Shown here one piece after another: positions 1-8,060 of a DNA stretch of 12,277 bases. The position numbers and the translations under genes were made by a program. Position 1 is the stretch's first letter. The number at the start of each line of letters is the position of its first letter. Origin of the DNA: Larix sibirica (taxonomy: Eukaryota; Streptophyta; Pinopsida; Pinales; Pinaceae); NCBI GenBank assembly GCA_004151065.3, contig NWUY0300107461.1, positions 8,747 to 21,023 on the forward strand, read 5' to 3'. The notes below the pieces were generated by a model, which saw only the letters and a program-made list of their open reading frames with translations, was not told the DNA's origin and did not search any database.

Positions 1-1110
1 CATACCCTATAATAGAAACAAAAACATACACCTAGCTAGATCCATGCCCACATTATCATGATTGAGACTTAACAAATTATGATGTTCAACTTTGATCTAT
101 GAAAAATTGGTACAGAAGTTTGCAGCTTGCAAGAGTAAGAGTGGTTTTTTTATCTCTAATTAGTTGGTTAAATTTTGCTACTTGATAATATTTTGAAATG
201 GGCATACTCAAGAATTGGCAGGGAAACCAATACATGATGCAGTTGTTGATTATGAAGTTGGTTTGTCGGTTGTCATGGCTAATTGGTATTTCTTTTAGGT
301 AGTTAGAGGCAAGTGAAATGGTATCAACTTTGGTTAGTTTTCCTAATTTAGGAATCACTTGCTAAGCCAATGTAGAATATTTTATTACAATTTGCATGAA
401 AGGAATGTTTTCTCTAGAGATGGGTGGTGGGGATGTTTTGACCACCAGAAGAGGATCCAAATTGAATGATATCAATGATTTTGGACTAAGAACATGCATG
501 GACTATAAATATGCTCATGTTATGATTCTCTCAACAAGAATGCATAATGTTTCTATCAAACACTTCATGAAGTATATTTCAAATGCTTATGATGTGTAAT
601 CCATGTCCTATTGCAATGTGTTCCTATAAAATACAGTGAAACATAATGAGTAGAGATATTTAAATTTAAATGTAATGTTGTTACAAGAAAATGCATTATA
701 TTCTCAATAGTGTAAGAGATCACAATTATGCTTTCTCATTGAATCCATAGAACACTAAAGGATTGTATAGTTCCATGTGTCTACTCCCATCTCTCAATTG
801 TCTAAGAAATAGTTGACGTGGATGAAACTAGGGCTTGTTACATGGCGAGGAGATTGATGAAAGGAAATAGATTTTGAGAGAGGTGGATTCCCATATTTTA
901 GTATATAGAACACTTTCTTACATTTCTCAATTATCCATTAGAGATGAATGAATTTGAATTGAAATTGTAATGCACCCAATAGGCCATGATAATTGGACAA
1001 AGTTATTAATAAGATATTTTACTCTAAGGATAAGGAATCTAAAGGAGCAATACTCGTGGCTTTAAATTCCGTGAGAAAATAGTTGTAGTAGGATGAGAGA
1101 ATAAGAGAGA
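1..1110. other. Unassigned AT-rich sequence, no supported gene
   Basis: Short open frames occur here on both strands, the longest being 90 codons at 86-358 on the minus strand. An open frame of that length is expected a few times by chance at this base composition and window size. None resembles a protein I know, and I see no splice-site-bounded exon series, RNA gene or LTR end. It could be old transposon debris or plain intergenic DNA. Confidence 0.6.
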
Positions 1111-1146
1111 GTGGAAATAGTAGAAGGAAACATTAATTATTTTTTA

Positions 1147-1764
1147 ATGGCAAGGTTAGTAGAAGTATTAGTCAAGATTCTACTAATTGGATGGTTTAGA
1201 GTTGTTGATTTATCTATATGTCTAATAGTGAGAAAGGAAATAAAAGAATACATAGTAGACAATAAAGGAAATGGGTTTTCTACCAATGTATTTCAAACTA
1301 AAGCTCTAATCAATTGTAATGAAAATAACACTAATGTTTTCTCAGTGATGACCTTTAGAGGTGATCTTCTAAGAATTATGAATTTATCATTCATAGTGGG
1401 ATGTGGAAACACGATTTTCTCTAACATTGGTTCGGTTGTGCTTATTACAATTGAAGGAGGCCCTTGTAGATGGTATGATATACACTCCATGACATCTTAT
1501 AATCCTAGAGCTGCATTGATAAAGGAAAAAAATGGATATAGTTTGGTTGTGGTGTGTATGGATATGTATTTCAGTAGCTTTGCTCACGTGGGAAAGTCTT
1601 CACTTGTTTTGTGTAATATACCTCCAATGATTTCTTGGGTAGTTGTGATAGTTTTGGAGATAGAGTTCATTGTGTATTACACCATAGTAGTAGGCACTTT
1701 AGGAATTAAGGGTTTTCGTACATGGCTACACAATGTTGTCCAAGAGATAGTTTGGTTGAAGTGA
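1147..1764 (+). CDS. Unrecognised 205-codon open frame (hypothetical)
   Basis: The frame stays open from just after a stop at 1102-1104 to the TGA at 1762-1764. The first ATG is at 1147 and gives 205 residues; an upstream GTG at 1111 would give 217. With roughly 7% of random codons expected to be stops, this length is very unlikely by chance, so the stretch may derive from real coding DNA. The product is hydrophobic in places, with valine/isoleucine-rich stretches near the C-terminus, and has scattered cysteines (a GCG triplet, GGPC, VCMD). I do not recognise a domain. The antisense frame is also fairly open across the same stretch (several stops), so the strand is not settled. No promoter, Kozak-like context or neighbouring exon is evident. 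It could be a retained exon, a fragment of an unknown transposon protein, or a chance frame. Confidence 0.3.
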   Translation: MARLVEVLVKILLIGWFRVVDLSICLIVRKEIKEYIVDNKGNGFSTNVFQTKALINCNENNTNVFSVMTFRGDLLRIMNLSFIVGCGNTIFSNIGSVVLITIEGGPCRWYDIHSMTSYNPRAALIKEKNGYSLVVVCMDMYFSSFAHVGKSSLVLCNIPPMISWVVVIVLEIEFIVYYTIVVGTLGIKGFRTWLHNVVQEIVWLK

Positions 1765-2181
1765 GGAATTAGCAGTTACCTTTCCAGAGAATATTTGGAT
1801 GAAGCGGTTATAGGCTGTCATGGAATTGTACAATGTGGAACTTCACTATAGGTCGTTGTTGCAAGGTTGCATTATGGAATTTTGATGTACCATTCTACAT
1901 TTTTTTCAATGCAACTTTTTGTCTAGAGCATGGAGCAAATGGGAGTCCTCATTGAAATGCTTCATCATGTAATTATACAACTTCATTGAATGAAGGTATC
2001 TTAGAGAGAATATAAGAAGTTCCAATTTCCTTGTTATCATTTCCAACCTTTTCCCCATAATCACATGGATTTCACATTGAAGGGAAAATAACCTTTGCAT
2101 TTCCTAATTAGCTTGTAGAAGCATTATAACTATGTAAAGTATTATTAATTTTTTTTTTAATACAATTTGGATTGCACACAT
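1765..2181. other. Unassigned flank upstream of the plus-strand LTR remnant
   Basis: No gene is supported. A 64-codon minus-strand open frame (1906-2100) has no recognisable motif. An unbroken T run lies just before 2160, followed by the TG that I take as the start of an LTR at 2182. Confidence 0.5.
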
Positions 2182-2296
2182 TGTTATGGTCCTACCCTAA
2201 CCCCCTACTTTATCAATGTACAAGGTCGTAAACCCATTAGATAGTTAGTGGGTAGCGACTTAATGTATAAGAGCCCTCTTTATTCAAAAAACAAAG

Positions 2297-2326
2297 GTGG
2301 TTGACCCTCATTAATTGAGGGACCAC
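2297..2326 (+). repeat. Hairpin inside the plus-strand LTR
   Basis: GTGGT at 2297-2301 pairs with ACCAC at 2322-2326, and CCCTCA at 2305-2310 pairs with TGAGGG at 2316-2321. The loop is TTAAT and a three-base bulge (TGA) lies on the 5' side. It sits upstream of the TATA box, in the U3-like part. It may be a regulatory palindrome or chance. Confidence 0.4.
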
Positions 2327-2354
2327 AAGTAGTTATGGATTTATCTATAGAAGA

Positions 2355-2366
2355 ACTATATATACA
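2355..2366 (+). promoter_or_regulatory. TATA box of the plus-strand LTR
   Basis: The motif CTATATATACAG lies about 175 bp inside the LTR-like block and about 170 bp before the primer binding site, a normal U3/R position in plant LTRs. Activity is not implied. Confidence 0.45.
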
Positions 2367-2533
2367 GTAGTAATCTATGTAATGTTTGGTTATGAATTGT
2401 CATTGATTTGGAGCTTTTCTCTTTGAGGTTTCCCTCTTGAAGAGGCAGGTGAACACAACTATCTATTTTATCTATTCACCCATGTTTTTTTTCTATATTT
2501 TCCCTAAATTTATAGGTTTAAGTATATTATAAG

Positions 2534-2545
2534 TGGTATCATATC
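2534..2545 (+). other. Primer binding site-like sequence (tRNA-iMet)
   Basis: TGGTATCA at 2534-2541 equals the first eight bases of the plant primer binding site complementary to the 3' end of initiator methionine tRNA (TGGTATCAGAGC). The following bases diverge. It lies a few bases beyond the candidate LTR end, which supports reading 2182-2530 as a 5' LTR in plus orientation. Confidence 0.5.
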
Positions 2546-2585
2546 TCTTTCTTGGGACAAAGGGGAAGAATTTTTAAAACTAGCA

Positions 2586-2915
2586 TTTGGCTCTTTCAAA
2601 CAAGTCATCTTAGCATTTTTCGCTCCAAATTTTTTTATGAATATTTGGGGTACAAAAAAAACATACAAAAGTAACTTGTGTCAAACTTTCATCTTTTGGG
2701 CTATTATAGTTTTGGAGATACATTCTTTGTAAGTTTGAGTTTGTCACTAATCCAGAAGGTTTGGTTCCTTCAAATGAGTCATCTTGGATTTTTTTCTCCA
2801 AATTTCTTTATGCAGATTTTCAAGGTCTAAAATTTTTAGGTTAAAAGAGGACTCATGAAAGTAAGATGTGTAAAAAAATAAACTTATGGGTCACTACACT
2901 TTGCATAAGTTAGAA
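2586..2915 (+). repeat. Two-copy diverged tandem repeat (~174 bp)
   Basis: Copy 1 starts at 2586 and copy 2 at 2760. Shared blocks in the same order include TTTGG-CT/TTC-TTTCAAA, AGTCATCTT followed by T-rich TTTCTCCAAATTT, a CATGAAAGTAA-like block, and CTTTTGGG/CTTATGGG followed by a TAC/TAG-rich stretch. An indel of about 16 bp in the middle makes the later blocks 190 bp apart. The repeat follows the primer binding site, so it may belong to the leader of the plus-strand element. Confidence 0.6.
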
Positions 2916-3179
2916 ATTTCAATGGCCCAAAATCTAGCCTTAAACAAGTGTTCTGTGTAAAATTGTTATATTTGAAGTTATTAAATTCAAATTGAATGCC
3001 ACCAATTGTATTGAAAAGAAGATGGACCGAAGTATTTATGGTAAAAATTTCACATTTAGAACTGAAAAATGGATGCATGGAAAGCCATACAAGTTCGCCC
3101 TTCTAAGAAGGCCAAAATCAACAAGTTTTGGGAAAATTGCCCTAATTTTTCTCTTGGCACATCAAAATTTAGTAAAACC
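2916..3179. other. Probable leader of plus-strand element, no gene
   Basis: No coding frame with recognisable motifs is seen. The sequence continues from the tandem repeat up to the proposed left edge of the minus-strand LTR at 3180, and may be the remaining leader of the plus-strand element interrupted by the gypsy insertion. That is inference from orientation and position only. Confidence 0.35.
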
Positions 3180-3355
3180 TGTGGCATTTTTTAATAGACA
3201 TATCTATTGGATAAGGTAGATAAAAACATAAGTAACAACATATTTTCCAAAAGAGTGGTGGTGTCAATAGACACCTTTTGCACTTAAGCACAATGAGCAA
3301 GCTCCAAAGATCACAATGATATCCATGATCCAATGATAGATTGGTCCAAGAAGGG

Positions 3356-3372
3356 TCATATATAAATAGGTT
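3356..3372 (-). promoter_or_regulatory. TATA box in the 3' LTR candidate
   Basis: On the minus strand the sequence reads CTATTTATATATGAC, about 235 bp into the LTR candidate. Together with the TG start next to the polypurine tract it fits a U3 promoter followed by R. Confidence 0.45.
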
Positions 3373-3410
3373 TGGGGTAGGGGCCCAAACTAACAACAAT
3401 TGGACCACGT

Positions 3411-3422
3411 CGGTTATAACCG
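3411..3422. repeat. 12 bp perfect palindrome in LTR U3
   Basis: CGGTTATAACCG is a perfect 12 bp palindrome about 40 bp upstream (minus-strand sense) of the TATA box. One mismatch further out, CG/CG pairing continues on each side. Its position suggests a possible dimeric transcription-factor site, but none is recognised. Confidence 0.5.
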
Positions 3423-3475
3423 TCGATAAAAAGTGAATATGAGGACCAAAAGTGGAGATGGTTAATTTATAATTT

Positions 3476-3490
3476 AGTCGATGGTCGACT
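3476..3490. repeat. Inverted repeat AGTCGA-TGG-TCGACT in LTR U3
   Basis: Two perfectly complementary 6-mers are separated by three bases, about 55 bp further upstream (minus sense) than the CGGTTATAACCG palindrome. Both are CpG-containing in a CpG-poor window. Confidence 0.45.
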
Positions 3491-3602
3491 CCTTAGAACA
3501 ATAAACGCCATTCTTCTGACAAGGTGAGGTTACCAACAAACCATAGGTTCCGACACCCCCCCCCATAAACTCAGCTTGGATGAAAGAACAAATTACATGG
3601 CA

Positions 3603-3610
3603 TTCCCCCC
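3603..3610 (-). other. Polypurine tract
   Basis: On the minus strand the purine run GGGGGGAA, preceded by AATTAA, stops exactly at the TG (3602-3601) that opens the LTR candidate. This is the expected primer site for plus-strand DNA synthesis in LTR retrotransposons. It lies about 300 bp after the end of the polyprotein. Confidence 0.6.
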
Positions 3611-3915
3611 TTAATTTGATATGAATTGCAAAATCGATCAAACCTAGTATAGTAGAAATTCTGGAAGAAGTCTGAAACACTGTCACCTCCATCATTAAGA
3701 CTTAACTCAATCATCCAATCCATCAAACCATTTTCCACACAGTTTTTGCGCAGATACTTCTTCAATGTGGATTTACTATACTTCTTCAAGCTGGCATGAG
3801 AATGTTGAATCCACTTGACTTCAATTGACATCAATGACTCAAACTGAATCAGTTGACATCCTCTTTGAAATTAGTTGACATCAATGAAAACCAAATTTCA
3901 ACACCTCTTGCATAA
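3611..3915 (-). other. 3' untranslated region of the gypsy element
   Basis: This stretch lies between the polyprotein stop and the polypurine tract. An 87-codon open frame (3571-3834, minus, beginning with TTG) crosses it into the LTR candidate, but it has no motif I can assign. A 12-base direct repeat, TGACATCAATGA, occurs twice near 3825-3890. Confidence 0.55.
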
Positions 3916-5014
3916 TTACTGAGGAGAAACATGGGGCTTCAGGCATGCACCATTCACCCATCCTAGATGTAGGATACCATTTAGTTGTGTGCATTTAACA
4001 GATCTAGAGTCTTTGATTTCTGCAACAATGAAAGGACTAATCTAATGCATATGTAGCTTTCTTGGGTGTTGTATGAATTTGTTTTCATAGAGTAGCACTT
4101 TTGTCACCTTTGGAAAATTGTTTCTACTTTATGTGTCTATTGTTCCATGCCTTCTGTCGCCCTTTTTCCACTATTGCATGATAATCGGCTAGGAACCAAG
4201 ATTCTTTAAGTTCCATGAGTTCTGCAAGACATTTCGCAATTGATTCCTCCTCTGTCATGTGTGTTGTGTGCACTATGTAAAGACTTGGAACTACAAATTA
4301 TGTGGTAACTATTACTTCTCTTCCATGATCCAACTAAAATGGATTCTGCTTGTGAATCTTCTTGGTAGTAGTCTTGTATGTTCATAATACAACGAGAATC
4401 TTCTCATCCCAATCATCCCTATTTGCGCAACAAACTTTGTTCAGTCTATTCTCCAATATATTATTGAAATATTCAACAGTGCCATTTTCTTGAGGATGAT
4501 ACAAACTTCTTTTGTGGCACTAAATTAAAAATTTACTTGTTAATTATTCAATAGTGTTGTTAAATTTTTTTTTTCCCTAATAACTTGTAAGACTTATAGG
4601 GAATCCGATCTGAATAATAATATTTTCATAGATGAATTGAGTCATTGTCTCTATAGAGCAATCATGAATTGGTGATTCTTTGGCCCATTTGATTAAGTAG
4701 TCTATTGCAGTGATAATGTAGCGATATTTAGAATTCTTTGTCAGCAAGTTGATAGGTCCCACAAATTCGATCGCCCATTTTTCAAATAGTTACAAAGCCC
4801 GAATTGTATGAAGGGAAAGTTTGTCTCGGTGAGCTGGTCTGCTAACCCATTGACAGACATCCCATTTCCTAGTGTACTACTTGGCATCTTTGAACACCAT
4901 AGGCCACCATAGTCCTGTTTGGAGCACCTTCCTTCTAATAGATTTTCTGCCAACATGGCCACTCGCAACACCAACATGGAATTTCCATATAAATATTTGG
5001 CGTTCATGGTCTAG
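3916..5014 (-). pseudogene. Integrase (degenerate), C-terminal end of the polyprotein
   Basis: Integrase would insert the element's cDNA into nuclear DNA. One frame runs from 5014 to about 4102. The zinc domain shows H residues in the SGHVGRK region (4978, 4957) and a terminal DVCQ, but the cysteine expected before it is Trp at 4864. In the catalytic core, the first Asp is in the IDYL motif (4702), the second is Tyr at 4582, and the Glu is in the ENGTVE motif (4474). The 35-residue spacing between the last two positions is preserved. Stops lie at 4879, 4792, 4579, 4546, 4522, 4384, 4336, 4300 and 4126. The A-run at 4099-4102 shifts the frame, after which the C-terminal part is readable to a TAA at 3918-3916, with GWVNG and LKPH near the end and a stop at 4044. 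The family match is strong; function is lost. Confidence 0.9.
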
Positions 5015-5300
5015 TATGCATCAGCCATAATCCCATCAATTCCCAATTTGTATAGATGTCTCATAATCAACAGATATTCCCTAGCTCTAACAACCAAATG
5101 ACACTTCTTTGTTGTGGAATAATCATCTGGGGCCTTTCCTGTGGTAAGGAACAATGAAATCTCCAATAATTAGTCTGGAATGATTCTACCCTTAAGAGTG
5201 TTGCATCTAGTAACTAGTCATCAACATGCCCGTCAACTTCTCCGGACTTTATTCATGACAAATGATTGGGTCCATGGTTATGCTTCTTGAGCTTGACTAT
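5015..5300 (-). pseudogene. RNase H to integrase linker of the polyprotein
   Basis: The readable frame changes to one containing APDDYSTTKK and LYKLGIDGI. The latter resembles the conserved linker before the integrase zinc domain in plant gypsy polyproteins (a short strand reading L-Y-K-L-G-x-D-G). Near 5020 the frame changes again to join integrase. No separate function is expected. The stretch shows that the pol frame continued without interruption between RNase H and integrase before decay. Confidence 0.7.
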
Positions 5301-5750
5301 TACTTCAAAGGAGAATTCCTAGAATAAGAGTAACCATCTCCAGATTTGTCCTTCTAGAATGAGCTTGTTTTCCAAATGATTTAGAACTTAGTGATTACTA
5401 AAAAAATTAAAGTGCCCCCCAATAAGTACTGGTGGAACTTTTTCAATGCATAAATCATGGCCAATCCTTCTCACTTTGTTGTTGTGTAGTTTCTCTTTGC
5501 TTGCGATAACTTTCTATTGGAAAAATAAACTAGATGGTCCATATCGCCTTCTCCTGGATGAGATAATATAGTGCCAAGAGATATCCCTAATGCATCAACA
5601 TTAACATGGAATTCATTTTTCCAATCAGGAAATGTTAGGATCAGAGTGTTTACAATTCTTTCTTTTAATGTGGTGAAGGATTTTTCGCAGTCTTCACTCC
5701 ATTTGAAAGTTTCATCTTTTTTTAGTATTTGCTCCAAATTTTTGGCAATG
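5301..5750 (-). pseudogene. RNase H domain (degenerate)
   Basis: RNase H would degrade the RNA strand of the RNA/DNA hybrid during reverse transcription. It directly follows RT in the same frame. The first acidic residue is in FHVNVDALG (Asp at 5596), followed by GEGDMDH, a serine/arginine turn and NYTTTK. A TGA at 5473 sits where the family has arginine just before EGLAM; that Glu (5470) is kept. After a frame change within a G/T-rich stretch (about 5405-5430), the motif normally reading T/S-D-H shows Asn at 5396, so a catalytic Asp is lost. The tail around 5360-5300 (WRWLLLF, FEVIVK, GPNHLS) is the usual C-terminal part of RT-RNase H in plant gypsy elements. Confidence 0.9.
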
Positions 5751-6532
5751 GATGCATAGTTGTGGATGAACCTTCTATATTACTTGGTATGACCCAAGGT
5801 GGATCACAACTGCTTTACTGATGGAGGTTCCTACAGATTCACAATTGCACCAATTTTCATTTTATCTACCAGTACTCCATCTTTGCAAACAATATGGCCC
5901 AACAAGTTGCCAATTATAATGCAAAAAATGCACTTTTGCAAGTTCAAAGAAATTCCCATTTGTCTGCAACGATCCAACATAATTCAAAGGAGTGCAACAT
6001 GATCTTTGAGCAAGTTGTAGACTATCCAATCATCTACATAGACTTGTAAGAACTTATGGAGGAATTTGCATAAATTTGCAATCATTATTCTTGAGAAAAT
6101 GGTTGGTGCATTTTTCAATCCAAATGGCATCACATTATAAGAAAATCATCCCCATTATGTAGTGAATGTGGTATTCCTCTTATCTTCTTTGGAAAAATTG
6201 ACCTGGTGTTAGCCCGAGAATCCATGAGTGAATGAATATGCCCCATTTCTTGCTAGTTGATCTAGCACTTTGTCACTAAATGGTGTCGGGAATGGGTCAT
6301 GGACACAAGTAGCATTCAAGTTGCTATAATCGATGCATGCTCTAATTTTCTCTATATATTTCTTGCTTCATATTACAATAGGATTGATCGAGCCTGATTC
6401 ATCTACTGGAAAAATTAGACATGCACTTAACATGTGGTCAATCTCATTTTTCACCTTCTGGTCAACTCATGGATTCAGTCTATATGGTCAATGCTTAACA
6501 GGTTTAGCATTTGGTTTCAACGCAATCTTCAT
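5751..6532 (-). pseudogene. Reverse transcriptase (degenerate)
   Basis: RT would copy the element's RNA into DNA. A single frame holds the whole domain: KPNAKPVK near the start, RACIDYSNLN, HDPFPTPF, FGLKNAP (about 6124-6104), the catalytic YVDDW box (6040-6026), LNLQKC, and LLGHIVCKDG. The motif A aspartate expected in the FxDGFSG block is His (6226-6224), and the next tyrosine position is a TAA (6211). Further stops occur at 6490, 6469, 6370, 6157, 6148, 5986, 5833, 5806 and 5782. At least three of the TGA stops (6490, 5986, 5806) fall where I expect conserved arginine, consistent with CGA to TGA decay. The first readable residues follow a 19 bp duplication that shifts the frame. RT identity is certain from order and motifs. 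Confidence 0.95.
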
Positions 6533-6538
6533 TTAACC

Positions 6539-6572
6539 TAGGTCACCTTGAATCCATTAGGTCACCTTGAAT
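6539..6572. repeat. 19 bp tandem duplication causing a pol frameshift
   Basis: TAGGTCACCTTGAAT occurs at 6539-6553 and again at 6558-6572, offset 19 bp. Upstream pol (7004-6573) is readable in one minus-strand frame and RT (from 6532) in another. Removing 19 bp brings the two exactly into phase, so this duplication is the frameshift. Confidence 0.85.
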
Positions 6573-7009
6573 TTGTTTTGTGAAGCTTTGCATAAATAGA
6601 TAATCATACTCTTTCAATAGTGATGTGACCTTAGACACTATTTGTTCATCCCATTAATCCCCAATAACTTCCATCTTCGGTTTTTCTTTAGTACTGATAT
6701 TTATCTTCTAGTGTAACTTCATAGGATGCACATAGATTGCTCTAGCCTCTTCAAGTTTTTTCTATCTTACTTCTTGGGATATTTCTGAATCCTTGAAAGT
6801 TAAATGATGTAAATGTTCAAGATCATTTGGATCTGATTTCTCCTTGTCTACCTTTACACAATAGCAAGGGGATATTACCTTGGGAATCATAAATGTGAGA
6901 CTTGAAATTTCTTGATGTTCAAGACATACATGCAAGTGTCCCACGTTTTTCAACTTGTCGATGAATAATGCTTCCTTAATTACTGTCAATGCTTTTGTCA
7001 CCATATCAC
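6573..7009 (-). pseudogene. Pol segment between second gag-like domain and RT
   Basis: One frame is readable from about 7004 (MVTKALTVIKEALF) to 6573, with an acidic stretch SDPNDLEHLHHLTF and then a conserved-looking pre-RT block VIGD-x-WDEQIVSKVTSLLKEYDYLF. In plant gypsy polyproteins the segment before RT usually has this pattern: a helix ending in LLxEYxDLF followed by GDLG. Stops lie within it, including a TAA between IGD and WDE where Tyr is likely. It connects the gag-like domain to RT and may include the protease-processing region. No independent enzyme is recognised. The 19 bp duplication lies at its downstream end. Confidence 0.7.
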
Positions 7010-7701
7010 TAGTTGTAGAAAAATAAAATCCTTGACAAAATCCAACATCCAGTATATCACCTTGTTTCTTCGTGTAGGTACCAAGATTTTAGGATAGGGT
7101 TGCGCTTGTGAAATAATTGATGAACCCAAAAGTATGGTCATATCCCATCTGATTCACACTAGTTATCACATAGGTCAATGTTCTCATAGGCATTGTTCTC
7201 TCCCATGTATATTTCTTTCACCATATTAGTGTGCATGGACGACTTGAACTTGATTGTTAATGCTAGATGAGTTGTATCCCAATCAGGTATGGGATCTTTG
7301 TGTATTTCCCACCATCTCATAGGAGTCCCTCTCAGCATTGTATCTAGGACATCCATGCGGTATTCCTCCATGAATGAGTACATTTTCCTAAGGAATTGGT
7401 CTAGACCATTGGTTCCATCATATTTTTGAAAATCATTCGCTTCTACTCCAATTGAATGGACTAATTTCACCATTGCACAATGTCTGGATGAGAGATCATG
7501 TCACTTATTTTTCCAGTTGTCTTAGGCCTCCTCAGAATCACTATCAAAGGACTAAATTCTCCTCCAACTCATCGAGCCTTCTGCTATTAGGTTTAAATAA
7601 TATTATGTTTTCCCCGCTGTCAAAGAATATATATTGTCCAGGGCATATCATTCCATATTTTCTTGGATTGGATCTATGTATCGTGGGCCTTGTTGTGGAT
7701 C
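7010..7701 (-). pseudogene. Second gag-like domain, between protease and RT
   Basis: One frame holds GPRYIDPI, ALDNIYSLTAG, an SDSEEA acidic patch, then a capsid-like helical block: KYDGTNGLDQFL, MLRGTPMRWWEIHK (WW at 7314-7309), IPDW, and further on PYFWVHQLF with SWYLHEE. The Trp-rich pattern resembles retrotransposon gag capsid domains, yet it follows the protease rather than preceding it. A separate Gag exists upstream (8860-9990), so this is an extra copy or paralogous domain. It may shape the particle or tether Pol to it; that is inference. Stops interrupt the N-terminal half; a 104-codon stretch (7159-7473) is still open. I recall similar polyprotein layouts in some plant gypsy elements but cannot verify this here. 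Confidence 0.75.
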
Positions 7702-8060
7702 TAAATTTTGTGTTATTCATTCCATGAACCTTGAAGGTCATTGTTATGTTTTTCAAATTAATTATCCCATATTTTTTGTAAGCTCATTCGATTCCTAGCA
7801 ATGCTGGGTAGGGATCTGTTCCGCCAATTATCTCTATTACTTCAAAATATGTGGTGGTTTTGACACCTCTCAATTCAACTTCAACATTTTCTAGACAACT
7901 AACGGGGAAAATGTGGTATTGATTTTCCATCCTCAATTGAATGGAAGAACATACAAGAGGTGGAGAGCCCATTGCTCCCATGACTTCTTTGGAAGGATGT
8001 TTACATTAGAGCCTAAGTCCAACATTGTATTCTTAATATCATAGCCATGTACTAGTGCAT
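7702..8060 (-). pseudogene. Aspartic protease (degenerate)
   Basis: The protease would cleave Gag-Pol into mature proteins. The active-site motif reads DLGS (Asp at 8019), within MLDLGSNVNILPKK. The common motif is D-T/S-G, but leucine at this position is found in some plant gypsy proteases as I recall. After a frame change near 7985 the next part is readable: SIQLRMENQYHIFP, CLENVEVELRGVKTTT, FEVIEI and DPYPALLGI, the typical C-terminal hydrophobic-glycine block. A TGA at 7786 follows the LLGIE block where tryptophan is usual, consistent with TGG to TGA. INLKN and MTF follow. The frame changes again at about 7715 into the second gag-like domain. Retroviral-type proteases act as dimers, which fits the single DxGS found. 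Confidence 0.85.

Larger units (their letters stand above)
2182..2530 (+). mobile_element. Plus-strand LTR-like remnant
   Basis: The block opens with TGTTATGGTCC, carries a TATA box (TATATATA at 2357-2364) about 175 bp in, and then a T-rich transcribed-looking part with TTTGAGGTTTCCCTC. It is followed directly by a sequence matching the initiator-methionine tRNA primer binding site. TG start, internal TATA and a PBS just outside the right end are the layout of a plant LTR. The right end lacks a clean CA, so its last bases are approximate. No matching gag or pol on the plus strand is seen downstream, so this is a solo or truncated element. The superfamily (Copia or Gypsy) cannot be told. Its orientation is opposite to the large element beginning near 3180. 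Confidence 0.5.
3180..3602 (-). mobile_element. Candidate 3' LTR of the gypsy element
   Basis: On the minus strand this block begins TGCCATGTAATTTG immediately after a G-rich polypurine tract, has a TATA box at about 3358-3370, and can end with CA at 3181-3180, giving 423 bp. It contains a run of nine G (minus strand; 3556-3564) and two palindromes in its U3 part. The left edge at 3180 is chosen only by the TG/CA rule. A copy at the 5' side of the element was not found, so the block is a single-copy inference. Confidence 0.5.

Noticed and set aside
86-358. 90-codon minus-strand open frame
   Set aside because: Length is within chance expectation for this composition and no motif is recognised.
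1293-1587. Minus-strand frames opposite the 1147-1764 frame
   Set aside because: They are interrupted and shorter than the plus-strand frame; kept only as a caution about strand.
3571-3834. 87-codon minus-strand frame with SLKKYSKSTLKKYLRKN, considered as a helical DNA- or Sin3-binding fragment
   Set aside because: The resemblance is weak, the frame starts at TTG, and it crosses from the 3' untranslated region through the polypurine tract into the LTR candidate.
7452-7727. 91-codon plus-strand open frame
   Set aside because: Antisense shadow of the second gag-like domain.
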